This document shows, piece by piece, positions 23,720 through 36,776 of a DNA stretch of 64,000 nt; position 1 is the stretch's first letter; every line of letters begins with the position of its first letter. A program made the position numbers and the translations under genes. The notes under the pieces were generated by a model. It did no database searches. It saw only the letters and a list, made by a program, of their open reading frames with translations, and was not told the origin of the DNA. This stretch comes from Thamnaconus septentrionalis. Lineage: Eukaryota > Chordata > Actinopteri > Tetraodontiformes > Monacanthidae. The stretch lies in assembly GCA_009823395.1 (NCBI GenBank), contig CM020512.1:10720405-10784404 (forward strand), given 5' to 3'.

Positions 23720-25640
23720 AGGCGGGACTGTAACGCAACACTAGTATGACACATGGGCCAGCAACTCTAAACCACTACCTGCTCTCCCTGCACGCTCTGC
23801 ACTCTGTGTGTGTATGTGTGTGTTTTGGGAGAGAAGAACTGGTCATTAGTGAGGATTGTGGACGTTGTGCTTCTTTTTTTCTTCTCCCCTCATTGTGGCC
23901 CCTGCAGGTAAAAGTGTTCAAAAACTAGGAGGTCCGGGCAGGTTTGGAGATATAATCTGTTCCATCCAGCTGCTGCTGCTGCAGCAGTGTGTGTGTGTGT
24001 GTGTGTGTGTACTGTGGTTGGTGGGTGTGGCTGATAAGGGGTTTCAGCACTCCAGAAAAGTCCTGCACTGCAGAAAACACTCACAGGCTGGAACATACAG
24101 GCAGCCTGGAGGCCGCAGACGGGCATTGAGTGAAAGTTACACGATAAAAAACAGCGTTGCAGTTTAAAAGCGCGACAGCAGGACCAGTAGGATGTCGGAT
24201 CTCGGCTGCCGCTGCAAAATAAGCTGAACTTTAGCTTTTTAAAAAGTTGGGATAAAGATGAACAGCAAGCGGCTCTCTGGAAGGAAATAGGCAAATACGT
24301 CAAAATAAAAGACGATGCGGTGCAATTGTGCATTTATGAGCAGCGTTCTTGAAGCGACCAGCAGGACGAGGCGGCAGGAGCCACTTGGCCCGCCCCCAGA
24401 AAAACTTCTTCCAAGTCTTCAAGTGAATCGAGGCCGTCACACTGTAGAACTGAAGACATTGTAAATTCTGCCTCTTTTTATGTCACGCAACCGCTTTCTT
24501 TCTTTTTTTTCAGTTTTGCAACTCCCTGTGCTTTGTAGCTGCAGATTCTTCCGCTGCTGAACGCAGCCGCCGTGCAACCCGTAGTGCAGCCGGCCAGGAG
24601 AACCGTGCCCTGCACAAAAAAGAAAAAAAACAAAACTTTTCGTGTCCTCCCACCTCGCCGAATCCTGACTGGGCCCCCTGCGTCCCATCCCATCCACCAA
24701 TCGCGCTGCAGCATTCCTCCCCCTCCCCACCTCTGCTCCCTCGCCGCGGTGACTCATCTGGGCCTGGCACTGCCCAGGCAACCCCCACCAGCCTCCCTCC
24801 CTCCCTCCTTCCCTCCCCCCTCTGGACCAACCGGGTGGCTCATCGTGGAAAACAGCCGGTTGTGAAAAGTCGAGTCCTCGTCAAAAAGCGTCGAGGACAG
24901 GTGTAAGGAATATCTCCCGGGGAGGGGGGGCGGGGGAGGGGACCGACATCATGCCGCTGTCAAATAGTTTGATATAAACAGTGGCCGGAGGGGATTTCCT
25001 GCACCGTGCTGCGATGCCATGTGACTGCAGGAAATCACAGAGCTGATGTCTAATCACCAGGTTCTGAATCATGCCGGCGGGAGGAGGAGGAGGGGAGGAG
25101 GCAGTGATCTGAAGTCATCAGAGGAGCCGAAAAACAGAAGCGAGTCAGACGGTTAGCGGGCTAATGGGATTGAGCAGAAGCCAGCTTTGCGGAAGCGCGT
25201 CGACGATTCGATGATGATTCTGAATTTTGAGGCGGCGCCGGCTTTCAGGGCAAAACTGCACCCGGACATGTGTGCTGTGTGGATGGCTGAAATGGTTCCA
25301 GTTCCAGAACTGCATGTTTGTTTGTTCTTTCAGGCTTAATAGCTGTCATCATCTGGAAAAGAACAAAAACAAAAAACAAAAAAACTGCATTATTTCGCTT
25401 GGTGGCCTTGTTATTCCTTCTTGACACTGTCACGCTTTACGTCACAGTTTTGCACTCAATTTTTGTTTTTTTCTGTTTGTCAGTATTTATCCATAAATAT
25501 GTTGCTGATTGCTGGACCTGTAAATATTGTCAAATCAGGAGACCAGTGAGTACACTGACTGACCAGTCAAACCAGTAAAACCAGTCAAACCAGCAACATC
25601 AGATCACGGTAACCCAGTCTTGTATTACTGTCCACATTAG
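23720..25640. other. krt8-proximal part of the krt8-krt18 spacer
   Basis: Contains a (GT)n tract at 23987-24010 and a purine/pyrimidine-rich stretch near 24790-24830. No coding sequence is supported. As sequence immediately upstream of krt8 it is a plausible regulatory region. Confidence 0.4.
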
Positions 25641-25659
25641 GATTTCAACCCTCAAATTC

Positions 25660-26035
25660 ATTCATTCATTCATCTTCTATACCCGCTTCTTCCTTTTCAG
25701 GGTGACAGGGGTCTGCTGGAGCCTATCCCAGCTGTCTTAGGGCGAAGGCAGGGTACACCCTGGACAAGTCGCCAATTCATCGCAGGGCCACATAGAAACA
25801 AACAACCATTCACACTCACATGCACACCTATGGACAATTTAGAATATTCAATTGACCTGACATGCATGTTTTTGGACTGTGGGAGGAAGCCGGAGAACCC
25901 GGAGAGAACCCACGCAGACACAGGGAGAACATGCAAACTCCACACAGAAAGGTCCCAGGCCCAGGCCCCGGAATCAAACCCACGACCTTCTTGCTGTGAG
26001 GCGGCAGCGCTAACCACTGCGCCACCGTGTCGCCC
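25660..26035 (-). mobile_element. Full-length tRNA-derived SINE (V-SINE/DANA-Mermaid-like)
   Basis: On the minus strand it begins with a tRNA-like head. A-box-like GTGGCGCAGTGGTTAGC lies near 26010-26024 and B-box-like GTGGGTTTGATTCC near 25970-25986. Next comes the V-type central domain (GGAGTTTGCATGTTCTCCC, CTCCCACAGTCCAAAAACAT), and the element ends in a TGAA-repeat tail. A perfect 12-bp duplication, ACCCTCAAATTC, flanks it at 25648-25659 and 26036-26047. The intact duplication suggests a fairly recent insertion in the krt8-krt18 spacer. Confidence 0.88.
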
Positions 26036-26569
26036 ACCCTCAAATTCTTTATTTTTAAAAAGAGAGACAAAGCACATTAATCAACATTTCCTACAGAAGG
26101 TAAATATAGCCGAGCTAGCTGAAGGCTAATTTCCACCGGTAGTCCCTTTGGCAGGTGTAAATAGAGACTCCAATAAAACGCACGACAGACATAGATAAGA
26201 TGGCAGCGTGAAGACAGATAGACAGATAGAGTAGAAAGATAAAAATAAATGAAAAAATGAAAGTACAGTGCAGTCATCATAAGACAAGCCACGTTGGCTA
26301 GAGCACAGTTTTAAAGGACATTCATTCAGTCAGGACCTGTTACAGGTAAAATACACAACAAAACTCAAGCCAAAAAAGAACAAAAAAAAACCAAAGCATT
26401 AATTAATGATTAATAACTTTTTGTTCACGCTTTACTTATGTGCTGCGCGACCAATCACGCGCTGCCTCTCAACTGCAGCAATGCGCACATAACAATCAAC
26501 CCTCGACTCTATTGCCGCTGCTCTGCACTGAGCCGTCCCCAGGCACAGCCCAGCTGTTGGACAGCCAGT

Positions 26570-26689
26570 GTGCGTGTGTGTGTGTGTGTGTGTGTGCGTG
26601 TGCGTGCGTGTGCGTGTGTGTATGGATGCATTAAGGGTGTGTGTAGAAGGGTGTAACCGACCTCTTGTGCTCAACTTAATCATAAAGCA

Positions 26690-26741
<52 letters not shown>

Positions 26742-27090
26742 GCGAAGGAGTGTTTGTCCAGTTAATTGTCTGGCGGCTGGAACTCCCAGTTTGCTGTTGA
26801 AATGACCCACTGGTCAGGATCCTTGCTGGGATTTCTCCCCATGTCTCAAATTGAATACAAAAAAATAAAATAATAATAAATAAATAAATAAAACACACAC
26901 ACACACAGTGCATTACAGGGGTGGTGTGTGTACTGTACGTGTGTGTGTGTGTGTGTGTGTTTTGGGCGGCAGTGACGGCCTTCCTGGCAGGATGCAGCAC
27001 AATCACCTGGCACGGTCGCCGGCACATTGTATCGCAATCAAACAGGCGCTTATTAAACACACACACAAACACACACACACACACACACAG
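26570..27090. repeat. Cluster of alternating GT and CA microsatellites
   Basis: Five dinucleotide tracts in 520 bp alternate in polarity: GT 26571-26625, CA 26691-26739, CA 26892-26908, GT 26938-26960, CA 27058-27090. Opposed runs are self-complementary. Confidence 0.85.
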
Positions 27091-28619
27091 GGGCGAGTTG
27101 CACACGTCCGTTCGCTTGGTTAGCGTATGGAAAAACACGACACAAGAGTAACACAAGAGTTGTGTCTGTGTGTGTGGGGCGTGCAGTGATGAGGCCTGCC
27201 TTGCTTTTCAGTTCTAACACTGCACAAAATGCAACAGCGAAAAAGAAGGGTAAATATCTGCTGACTCATGTTTTCAAGTTTAATTTTGTCTAGGGAAAGA
27301 AAGGTGGAATTTACCTGGTGGTCAAAGTATGTAATTACAAGCAATTTCACAAGGGAGGAAAATGCAAATGACACGAGATTTGCTATATATTTTTAAATAA
27401 CGAAGTCGTTTGAAGTGGAGATTAATTTAGCCGAGATGTCGGTCGATCAACACACAGCGTGGCCCCGAAAATTCAACCATAGGAAAAATAGTGGGCGGAG
27501 TTTAACAAAGTTAAGTGGTTGAGTGTCCTCAACCAATCAAGGCTGTCAGTTCTTTGTTCTTCTTTTTTTGATGGCATATTCTGATCCTTTGAAAATATCT
27601 TCTATCTGCAGTTGTACTCTGAATTGAAGAGCGAAAGTTTTGTGCAGGTTCTTCTGCAGGAGCAGCAACGGGGGGCAACCTCAACAGCCGGGAATCTTGG
27701 TCCACTCTGGACGTTCTGGTCTGACTGGCAGGCTGAACTTCTCGTCCGGGCACCAGGGTGGATGCTCAGGTTCACCCAGTGTGGCAGGTTTGTGGCCACA
27801 ACAACCAGTAGCCAAGTGAGCTATCGACACCAACCCCCCCACAGGAAGTTCTGCGGACGGATGGGACACAAACAGCCGACTGGTGTCATCGGTTCATCGG
27901 GGACGTGAAATTAAAAAACTAAATTATTCCCACAAATCAAATTCTCTTGCTTCAAAGCAGCTTCCTGTCTTGCGGAGCAGTAGCTGCAGCAGCAAGCAGC
28001 CCAGTGGAGCTGCCAAAAAAAAGAAAAAAAAAGCTATATTTAAAAAGCTTTTTTTTTTTTTTTTTTTTAGGATGACTGCTCGCAAGTTCTCTCTAAAATT
28101 AGCTTCTTGGATGGAAGAAACAAAAAGTCCTCTGGCTCAAGGGCAAAAAATGTTTTACTGTATTTTTCTTTGATCTGCTCACAAGCAGGTTTTGCTCCTC
28201 CAAGACATTTTGCACATCGGAGCAGCAGAACAATCAATCCAAAAAAATGTTCTTCTTCTTCTTCTTCTTCTTCTTCTTCTCCTCACGGCTATTTATAACC
28301 ACCTCAGAGGGGACGGAGAAACAAGAAGAGCAAAGTTTGGAGAAAATACAGACGCTCCATGGAAAGAAAAAAGAAAAAAAAGAAAAACCTTCTCCCACTG
28401 GGCCCTACTGACCACAAAGCATCGGTTTCCTGACATAATTTTCGGTCTCCTGCTTTTTTTTCCCTCCTCCTCCTCGTCCTCCCTTCTTCAAACAGCAGCA
28501 CTTCCTCATTTAGAGAAACCAAAACTTAATGTGCAGCGTGTGTGTCAGTGTGAGCGAGACCCTCGTCCCCATTCAGCAGATTTGCTGTTTTGCTCAGAGT
28601 CCCCATTTCTATGAAACCA

Positions 28620-28622
28620 CAA

Positions 28623-28650
<28 letters not shown>
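28620..28650. repeat. (CA)n microsatellite
   Basis: Fifteen CA units in the krt8-krt18 spacer. Confidence 0.85.
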
Positions 28651-28654
<4 letters not shown>

Positions 28655-28764
28655 CGACATACGACACGTCCCCCTCTGGTGTGCGTCCTCATGTGATCCC
28701 GCCAGGACCGCCATGTTCTCCTCTTGCCCCACTCCACCCATCCACACCCCTGGCCACGCCCACG

Positions 28765-28859
28765 GTCGCCACGGCAACGCGGGGAGAAACCGCAGCGTTC
28801 CGATGACTTTGCCGGCCCGTGGAAACAAGCGCTTACCGCTGCCGCGTCGCCATGGCTAC
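28765..28859. promoter_or_regulatory. Two RFX-type X-box palindromes
   Basis: GTCGCCACGGCAAC (28765-28778) and GTCGCCATGGCTAC (28846-28859) fit the X-box consensus GTNRCC-N(0-3)-RGYAAC, the second with one mismatch. They lie 81 bp apart in a CpG-rich island-like patch (about 28740-28940) of the krt8-krt18 spacer. Confidence 0.4.
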
Positions 28860-30482
28860 GGGCGGTAAACTCACTCACGCACGCTCGCTCACTCACGCGC
28901 GCAGAGCGCCCGTGATCGCTGCCCCGCGCGTGGAAACACTTGGTCAGTGATCGTCAGCTGAGATTTCTCCTTCGCTTCCTGTCAGCAGGGCCTCATTGAG
29001 CAAGACGCGGGCAGTTCTCCCTCAGAACGACTCCGGGTTAACCTGCAGGTTTTACCGCCGGGCTGCAGAACAATGCAAAGGCGATTCGACGGGAAAGAGG
29101 AAGCGCGAGAGTTTCCCTCCGAGCGTTTTCTGTTGGGTTTTTTTTTTGGTTTTCCTTTAATTTTTTCCAGTCCGTTTCCAATCCGACGCCAGTCGAACTG
29201 CAGCCGCCCTTTGTTCCAGTCCGCCAGCGGTTTTGCAACAACCAGCAACAGAAACAAAAAAAAAAAAGAAATAAAACCGCGATGCGAAATGCGAGGATTA
29301 AACTTTCATTTTCAAGACTTCCACTCAAATTGTCTCTAAACTCTCCAGATGAGTCTCGTCAGATAACGACAGCGCCGGAACCCGTCGGCCAGCCCGCGAG
29401 TTCCTAATCCAGCCGCATCATCGGCACATGTGGCCTCCACATTTGACTCTTCTTCTTTTTTTTTTTTTCTTTTTTTGCAGGGAAAGAGAAACCAGAAACG
29501 CTTTAAATATACAACGGGAAGGCCTCACTGAGTGTTATGTAAAGCGTCAGAATGTCTGAGCATGAACTCATTCACCACTCGGGTTTATGGTCTGGGCAGC
29601 GACTTCTGCAGGCTGAAGGAAAGAGTCATCGGCGAAACGCCAGCAACAGTCTGCTCGACGGAACCCGAGGCTTCAGAACGAGAAGTCTAACAGTCGGCTG
29701 AGATGAACTGAGCTGGAGTGGTGCGAGTCGAAACCCTGCGGGGACTCACAAGCGCCCCCTGTGGAGCGCCCAGAACAATGCCGACAGTGTCCATGAGGGG
29801 CTTCACATCCAAAGAGCTCGGCGGTGGCGGAGAAAGTGAACGGAAAAGTAGAGTAACTGGCAAAACACACGCACACGCACACACACACTGGAGTGGAGCC
29901 TGGAAAAGAGAGTATTTTGGGTTGCGGTGCCGCTCGGAGGACGGGAGAATCTGGTAGGACAGTAAAAGTCCAGCTTTAGCTCACCCTCATGTTACACTTC
30001 TGTGAGAAAATGGACTGTGTGTGTGTGTGTGTGCCACCCATCATTTTACGATGTAAAGAAAACTCGCCCGGTGGAGGTGTTCCTCAAGGATGGGCGCTCG
30101 GCCCCGCCCCGTTTCCTTCACACGCCAACATTTTCAGTCGCTTCGCTCCGTTTCTCGGCGCAGTTTTCACACAGTGGGGCCATGGCCTCTGCTGATTACA
30201 GCCGCAGACATCTGAGACTGATTAGGAACCCGCACGTATGCAATTCCCGGGATGCAAAAACTCAGCAGAAAAAAAGAGCCCATCCAGGAACGGCGGTACG
30301 ATTTAGGACATTGGGAAAATGTTGGATTGAAAAATCGTACCAATGGAGTGGAGGCAAAAAGTTATTTTTTGGATCTCAGTGACAATTTAACTTGAATTGA
30401 AATGAATGAATGAATGAATGAACAAGTCCAGTCCTTGTTGAGCTCAATTAGACTTTTAACTTTAAAATACCTTAGAAATGAA

Positions 30483-30546
<64 letters not shown>

Positions 30547-30595
30547 ATATGTATATGTATACAAATAAAAAGTGTACATATATATATATATTTTA
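30483..30595. repeat. Compound (TA)n(GT)n(TA)n microsatellite
   Basis: TATATATA, then about 22 GT units, then GTATAT units and a further TATATATATA run. It is an alternating purine-pyrimidine tract throughout. Confidence 0.85.
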
Positions 30596-31386
30596 CCAGC
30601 AGTCTGAAGAGCTCAGCGCTCCCATGCTGCTGCTAGCAGTGTAGCAGATCTTGTCATTTGCAATAAGCCACCTCACAGTGCGGCCCTCACTTGGTTGCAC
30701 TTCCTCTGAAAGCAGGAACTGCAGACACTGAAGAGGACGCCACCAGTGGTACTGACCCCCCCCACTCTCCCTCAACGCCCCTGTGAATAAATTGTGAAAG
30801 AATCGACAGCAGTACACAAGGGGACCCCTGTGTGTGACCTTGGTCAGTTTGCTGTGAGACTCTGGAGTAAACAGCAACTCTGTGGTTTATTGCCAACTCT
30901 CCAGACTGAGCTTAACAAGAATGTGTCTAAAAAATAAATGAGTAAATAAATCTCAGTCCAGTCCATCTTCCAGGAAGACGTGCCCACCTCCATCCATCAC
31001 AGAGCTGTTTGTCCTCGGACCTTTTTTTTTTTTTTTTACATCACTTTCTACAAGTTAAAGATCATCAAGACTTTCACCAAGTTACCAGGCAAAAAACAAA
31101 ACAACAACAAGAGTGTGTATTTATGGCTTCCTGCCCTGGAAACCACGTTTGGTCTCTATCTGTCCGTCTGTCGCTGTTGCTATGGAAGTGAACTCAAACA
31201 CTCCTCCGTCGCCTCCTCTTTCCGCTGTGACCCCGCCCCTGTCCTCCACCAGAAGCCTCCACTCAGCTCCACGCTCTGCTTGTTGGCATGAGTCAGTGGC
31301 TTCAAAATGAGAAGCACAGGGACGCTGCCGAGCCCTCAGATTTCATATTTCATGTCTTCGCGTCTGTCTGCGGTTCTACTTCACTC

Positions 31387-31388
<2 letters not shown>

Positions 31389-31437
<49 letters not shown>

Positions 31438-31451
31438 CGTGTGTGTGTGCG
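31389..31451. repeat. (GT)n microsatellite
   Basis: About 25 GT units followed by an imperfect GTGTGTGC stretch. Confidence 0.85.
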
Positions 31452-32493
31452 TGATTGTGATCTTGTGCATCCAGCCCGTCCTGCTGAGCCACCTGAAGAA
31501 CACCAAGCCACAGTTTAATTGGCAAAGGCCCTGAGACGCTATGCTAGGCTACACTACATTACATAAGGCACACATGCATCAAACCTCCTGCTGCAGCCAC
31601 CGTGCCCCTTTCAGCAGGAACCAGTTGTGTGATACATAATGTAAATGTGCCCACTGCGGTGTGGTATGTTGTTGGGTTTGTGTGTCTGTGTGTGTGTGAC
31701 ATGGCACGAGAGGAGCCCGCGTGCAAGCCCCGCTGAAGGAGGAGTTACACAGATGTGCAAACGCAAAACATGTGTAGCCAATGTTTATTTAATGCTTCCC
31801 CGCCTCCAAGGGGCCTCCTCAGGTACATCAATCCACTAACCTCTCGTCCCGGATGGGAAGCGGCTTGCTGCTGCCCCCTTTTGTGCACCGCTGGGGTGGG
31901 TGTGTCTCTGTTTGACGGCAAACACTTTACACAGCAAGCCCTGATTGCAGTGTTTAAGTTTGGCTGCTATGCGTCAACGCCGAGGTCGCTGAGTGACTTC
32001 CTTCTCCTCTCGGCTGTAATCAGGGCTCGCTATATAATGTAGGTGGCGCCGGTGAGAGTAGAGTTACGTAACGTGCCTGAATCATATCTTATCTCCCGTG
32101 TTGCGATCAGAGCAGGGTGCGTGTGCAGTGTGGCGAGAGAGTCGTTAAATGATAATTAGATTTTTTTTTAAATTTTTTTTTGACGAGCTGGTGGTTTTAA
32201 ACGTACTCTTTCACAGGGTCATGGCTTAGCTTAGCTTCTTAGCAGCACCATGGAACTGAACGGCTCGGCCAAGCAGCACTTTTTTCTTTTTTTTTTTAAA
32301 GTGTTTTGGTTTTGATTCGACTCACTCCAGCAGTCGTTTTGTGTTAAGTTCATAACATCATCGGCTCCGGGATCAGAAAAGAGTCTTTGAAGCCGAGCGA
32401 CTCCGTGCTGGCGCTGTTTAAGTTAAGCTAGCCAATTTCCTGCGCCAGCATCATCGCTAAGCGCACAGACAGGCATCTTATTAGGAGTATGAC

Positions 32494-32604
32494 ATGGACT
32501 CGGCAGATTTTACAGGATCCGACCGCAAACATCAGGCTGCAAGGAGGTTTGTTTCACCCCCGAAAAAGCGAAAGTGGACCTGCAAAGACACACACACAAG
32601 AAAC
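32494..32604 (+). other. Candidate orphan coding exon
   Basis: An ATG in a favourable context (GACATGG) opens a 37-codon frame that stops exactly at a perfect splice donor (AAC|GTAAGT) in phase 0. The peptide contains PPKKRKW, a classical nuclear-localisation-like cluster. A TATATAAT box (32030) lies 460 bp upstream. I recognise no family and found no convincing next exon, so it may equally be chance. Confidence 0.2.
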
Positions 32605-34391
32605 GTAAGTGAAGATTTAAAGATAAAACTCGAGCCTGCGAGAAGCAAATTATGCAGAAATTCAGACGCTGAAAATGGTTGGGAACAGACTTTACCCAGG
32701 ATTTGTAACGTTTGACATGAAAGCACAAAATACAGAAACAAGAAAAGCAACAACTTGATGGTGGCTGAGACAAATAAACTCAAACATGGGCACAACTCGG
32801 GAGAAAAACATAGAAGAGGAACAGAAACAATGATGCTATCCTCTCTCTTTTTGACTTGTGGAATATGGAAGGTACTGTATGTACATGTAAATTATGTGTG
32901 TGTGGTTAGCACTGCAATTGTGCAGGCTACAATTTTGTGCAGGCAGAAAACTCGCCTCCCTTAACTCGAGTGTTGTTGGGTTTCTTCCAAAGGCCTGCTG
33001 ATCCTGCTCGCTGCCACAGAGGATCACACGGTTATGAGAAAACTGCTCAAAAGGTCGAGCAAGACGGCGAGCCGGCTCACCATAAAAGCACAAAGCTCCA
33101 CTTCGAGAGAGAAAAAAAAAGAAAAAAAAAACGCTAAGAAAAATGCAGCGGAATAGCAAAAGTCGGCGGCTGCAAGTGTTTAAGTCCAAACCGCGTTCTG
33201 CTAGCGAGTAGAGCACACAGGTGGAAACAAGTAATCTTGTAAACGGGGCAGAGCTACTTCCTGGTTTCTTCTAATTCGGATGATCGGATTCCACTTTGTG
33301 ATACATGATATCCACCGACTGCTCCAGCAAAGTAGATCAGGAAATCGGGCCAAAAGAAAGACAATTGCGCTCCGTCTGAGGTGTGTCTCCTCGGCACCGG
33401 CACTGTAAGGTTACACTGCATTCCCACACACACAGTGTCGCTATCACCACCTCGCGAGACTTAAAACCGGACAATCTTGACTCTTATACAGCACGTTTAC
33501 CGGGCGGTAGGGGGACTAACTAACCTCGGTATGCGGTTATACAACACGTCTTTTAACAGCCTCCAAAGTAAGCAAAGCTAAAGGCTGGCACGCCGAGGGG
33601 AGAACAATTAAAGAGAAACACAATGGTGTATTCAAACAGCAGGCACTCACGGGAGGCAAATAAAGGAGCCGGCGTGAGTCACTGCCCCGTGGTGAGGAAA
33701 GAAAGAGAGACAGAGAGGGAGAGAGATAGAGCGAGAGAAAGAGAAGTAGCAGGGCCATAAAACAAATATAATCTTCCAATCAGGCCCCGTGCCTCGGTGA
33801 CTCATAACGTGCTACTGTGGTAGAGTGTGTGGAAGGGATCAAGGGCCTGCACAGTTTAGTTCAGGCATTGAAAAATACGGACCCTTTGTCCTGGAAGTGC
33901 AGATAAATCTTCAATAAAAGGGAAAAAAAACTCATAAATGCTACAAACAAAGTCGGTGTAGCGGTCGTGCCGTCACAACTTTATTATTTTTCTCCCACTG
34001 TCTAGTTTCTGGGAAAAGTGGGCAGTCTGGACTCACACCGGGGTCTTTGTCCAGCAGTTGGTTCACAGCAGAGGGGAACTGTGATGAAAAGCAGGTATGA
34101 TGACAGCGGATTGGAATGCAATGAAATGAACCCACGCAGCAAAGGAAGATAAGCAAAAAAAAAAAAAAAAAAAGGGGGGAGGAGAGAAGGGGAAAGGGAA
34201 GGGAAAGGGGTTGGGGGTGACGTCGTTAAGGATGGAAGGGAGTCGACATGTTCCCACTGCCAGAAACACAGCGGCCTGGTCTGCGGCCAGAGACGCTAAT
34301 TGCTATTCTAGCGATGGTGTAAAACAGCGGGAACCGGTCAGAACCGGCTTGCAATCAACGTTCCACGTACAATGGCAGGAAACATTCATCT

Positions 34392-34430
34392 TTGAAACAT
34401 TCATCTGAGATTAGAGATTAAAACTAAGAG
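34392..34430 (+). repeat. 39-bp dispersed direct repeat, copy 1
   Basis: It begins TTGAAACATTCATCTGAG and matches 38520-38558 with a single mismatch. A partial tandem copy (GAAACATTCATC) precedes it. The sequences around the two copies differ. Confidence 0.75.
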
Positions 34431-36715
34431 AGCGTATTTTTCAGAATGAAAGAGCCCCCCCTGGGTTGCAATTGTGTTAGCTTAGAAGCTAACAAGGCTG
34501 GGTGAGGAGCCACACACGGCGTTCGTTCTGGGGGGGGGACAACATCACATGATGCTCTGTGGACTGTTGGAACGAGGTAATGTGGACATGTGGAAGCGTA
34601 AAGTTACAACTGTTGGAAATTCACTCACTTTTTGTGATCTTGTTATCTGAAATTTGCGTTTGGCTAACACGGGAGAACGATACACATAAATGGAGTAAAA
34701 GTGTGAAATATTTAATGGTTTTATCAATAATTGATGATGACATGATTCATTTGCAAGAGTAGAAAGAATTGTGATTATAATTCCTAATTACATTTTTCAT
34801 TAATTCTAACCATTACAAATGACAACTGAGTTTAGCTTGATGCTAACTACTGTCGTGTTAGAGTTGCTGGGACATTTCGATGAGGGAGAGGAGCACTTGT
34901 CTCTTTGACGCTCCCGCCACTGAATCCCTCCCAACGTTAGCATCACAAAGTCATTTTCTCCACTGCGTTTTGTCTTTTTGTCCATAAAGTTTTTAACTTT
35001 GACAAATTTGCATTTGTACAAAAACCTTGACCAGCCACGCTGGCGCGAATCGCGATACAATGCTCGCACCTTCACTGGACGTCAGATACACAGTGTGTGG
35101 GTGTGGGTGTGTGGGTGTGTGCGTGTGTCTTTGTGTGTGTGTGTGCGTGGCAATAGGGGCTGCGCAGCCAGCGGAATGAAGCGAAAGTGCAAAAAAAAAA
35201 AAAAAAAAAGAACAGACGGCCGGAGCCAAACAAGAGCTCCAGTGTTCAGCGAAGGCCAGATTTATGGGTTTCGGGAGGAAAGAATGCGAGGTGTCCAATT
35301 CCTCACTTGTGCTCTGCCCACAGCCCATAATCCTGCTCCCTGAACGCTGGGCTCAAAGGAGAGGGCGTTTGAAACACGGTGGGACCTGGAACATCCCTGG
35401 AAAGGAGCTCCTCCGCAGCCTCAGAGCTTGAGTTTGCAGGGAAGCGAAAGTTCTGCAAGACGGCGTTTTTCGCGGGCGCTGACCCGCGATGTCACGCACT
35501 GCATGACGCACCTATAGCCTCCTCCGCCTCGGCCGCAGCTGTGAAAACAACCAGGATCTGAAGCGGCTTCCTTTAAGTTGCTCGTTCCTTATGTTTTCCC
35601 CCCACCCCACCCACCTTTTGTTTTACTATCGACTCTTCATTACATAACAACTGATTCTCCCTGAGAGCAGCCACACCCGCTCCAATAACTCAGCCAGACA
35701 GTTGGCTTGAATTATGAGGGACGTGACCCACCGGAGGAGGGTCCGCCGGGATGGTGCGAGTCTTTGTGTGTCTGTGTGTGAGCGTGAGGAGGAACCTGTC
35801 GGACCGGGCTTTCCTCCCAAATCTGGTTCCAACGAGAGCGGGGTAGAGTAGATGAACGTCCACCTCACTGACCCTTTAACTTCTGCAGCAACCTGAAAAC
35901 AGATGTAAGGCACACGCGCACTACAAGCCCAAACGCAGACCATGCACACTAGAAATGCATCTTCGGCCCCAAGCTGCGCGACGGCGGCGTTCAAATGCAA
36001 ACTCGCCTCTCGCTGGTGGAGGGAAAATAAAAAAAGGGAAGGACGAAAACCTATCAGGATGTCTTTGACCGACTTCTGACTTTACAATCCTGAAAGGGGA
36101 AACGTACACACACATTCCGGATCCGCCCTGCTGCGAAATTGCACAATTGCCGCCTGCTGTAAACGTGTAGTAATGTGATAACTGTGAAAACTCTTTATCA
36201 GAGAGATAACAGGCGATTACAGAGTCAATGTCGTTAGCGATGCCAATTCCGGTATATAAAGTATATTGATGTTGTTGTATTGGAGGAGTAGCAAGAGGTG
36301 AAAAAGCAAGTCGAATTCCCCTACCGAGGTCGGTGGCACCATTGGTATCTGGAAAAACATTGCGGTGGTCAGCAGCGTCACATGGAGAAAAACTTTATTC
36401 ATTTACTGAATTTACCGAACAATACAAATGCCAAAGAAAGGCACTTGTGTTGTCTTTATACTACAGTTTACACCGGGTCACTGCAAAGGCGCACATGCTC
36501 CCTGGCCTCCGATTGACTGTTGCAGAACCTCCGCATCCGCCAACCTGCCGCGCAAGTCCTCCGATGGAGCGACAAGACCGGTTGCGAGAATGAAAAGCTG
36601 ACATTTGTAAATAATTCAGTCGCTCCGCCCCAGGGGGAGCGCATGACATCACGTCTGTTATTTTAAATTCCGGTTGTTGCCAAACAGGTTGAAGCGCTAG
36701 CTAATAGCGTAGCGC

Positions 36716-36718
<3 letters not shown>

Positions 36719-36774
<56 letters not shown>
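36719..36774. repeat. (GT)n microsatellite
   Basis: About 27 GT units preceded by GCGCGC. Confidence 0.85.

Positions 36775-36776
<2 letters not shown>

Noticed and set aside
36253..36261. TATATAAAG as a promoter
   Set aside because: AT-rich surroundings, no GC box or downstream exon; weaker than the intronic TATAAAAGG at 22818.
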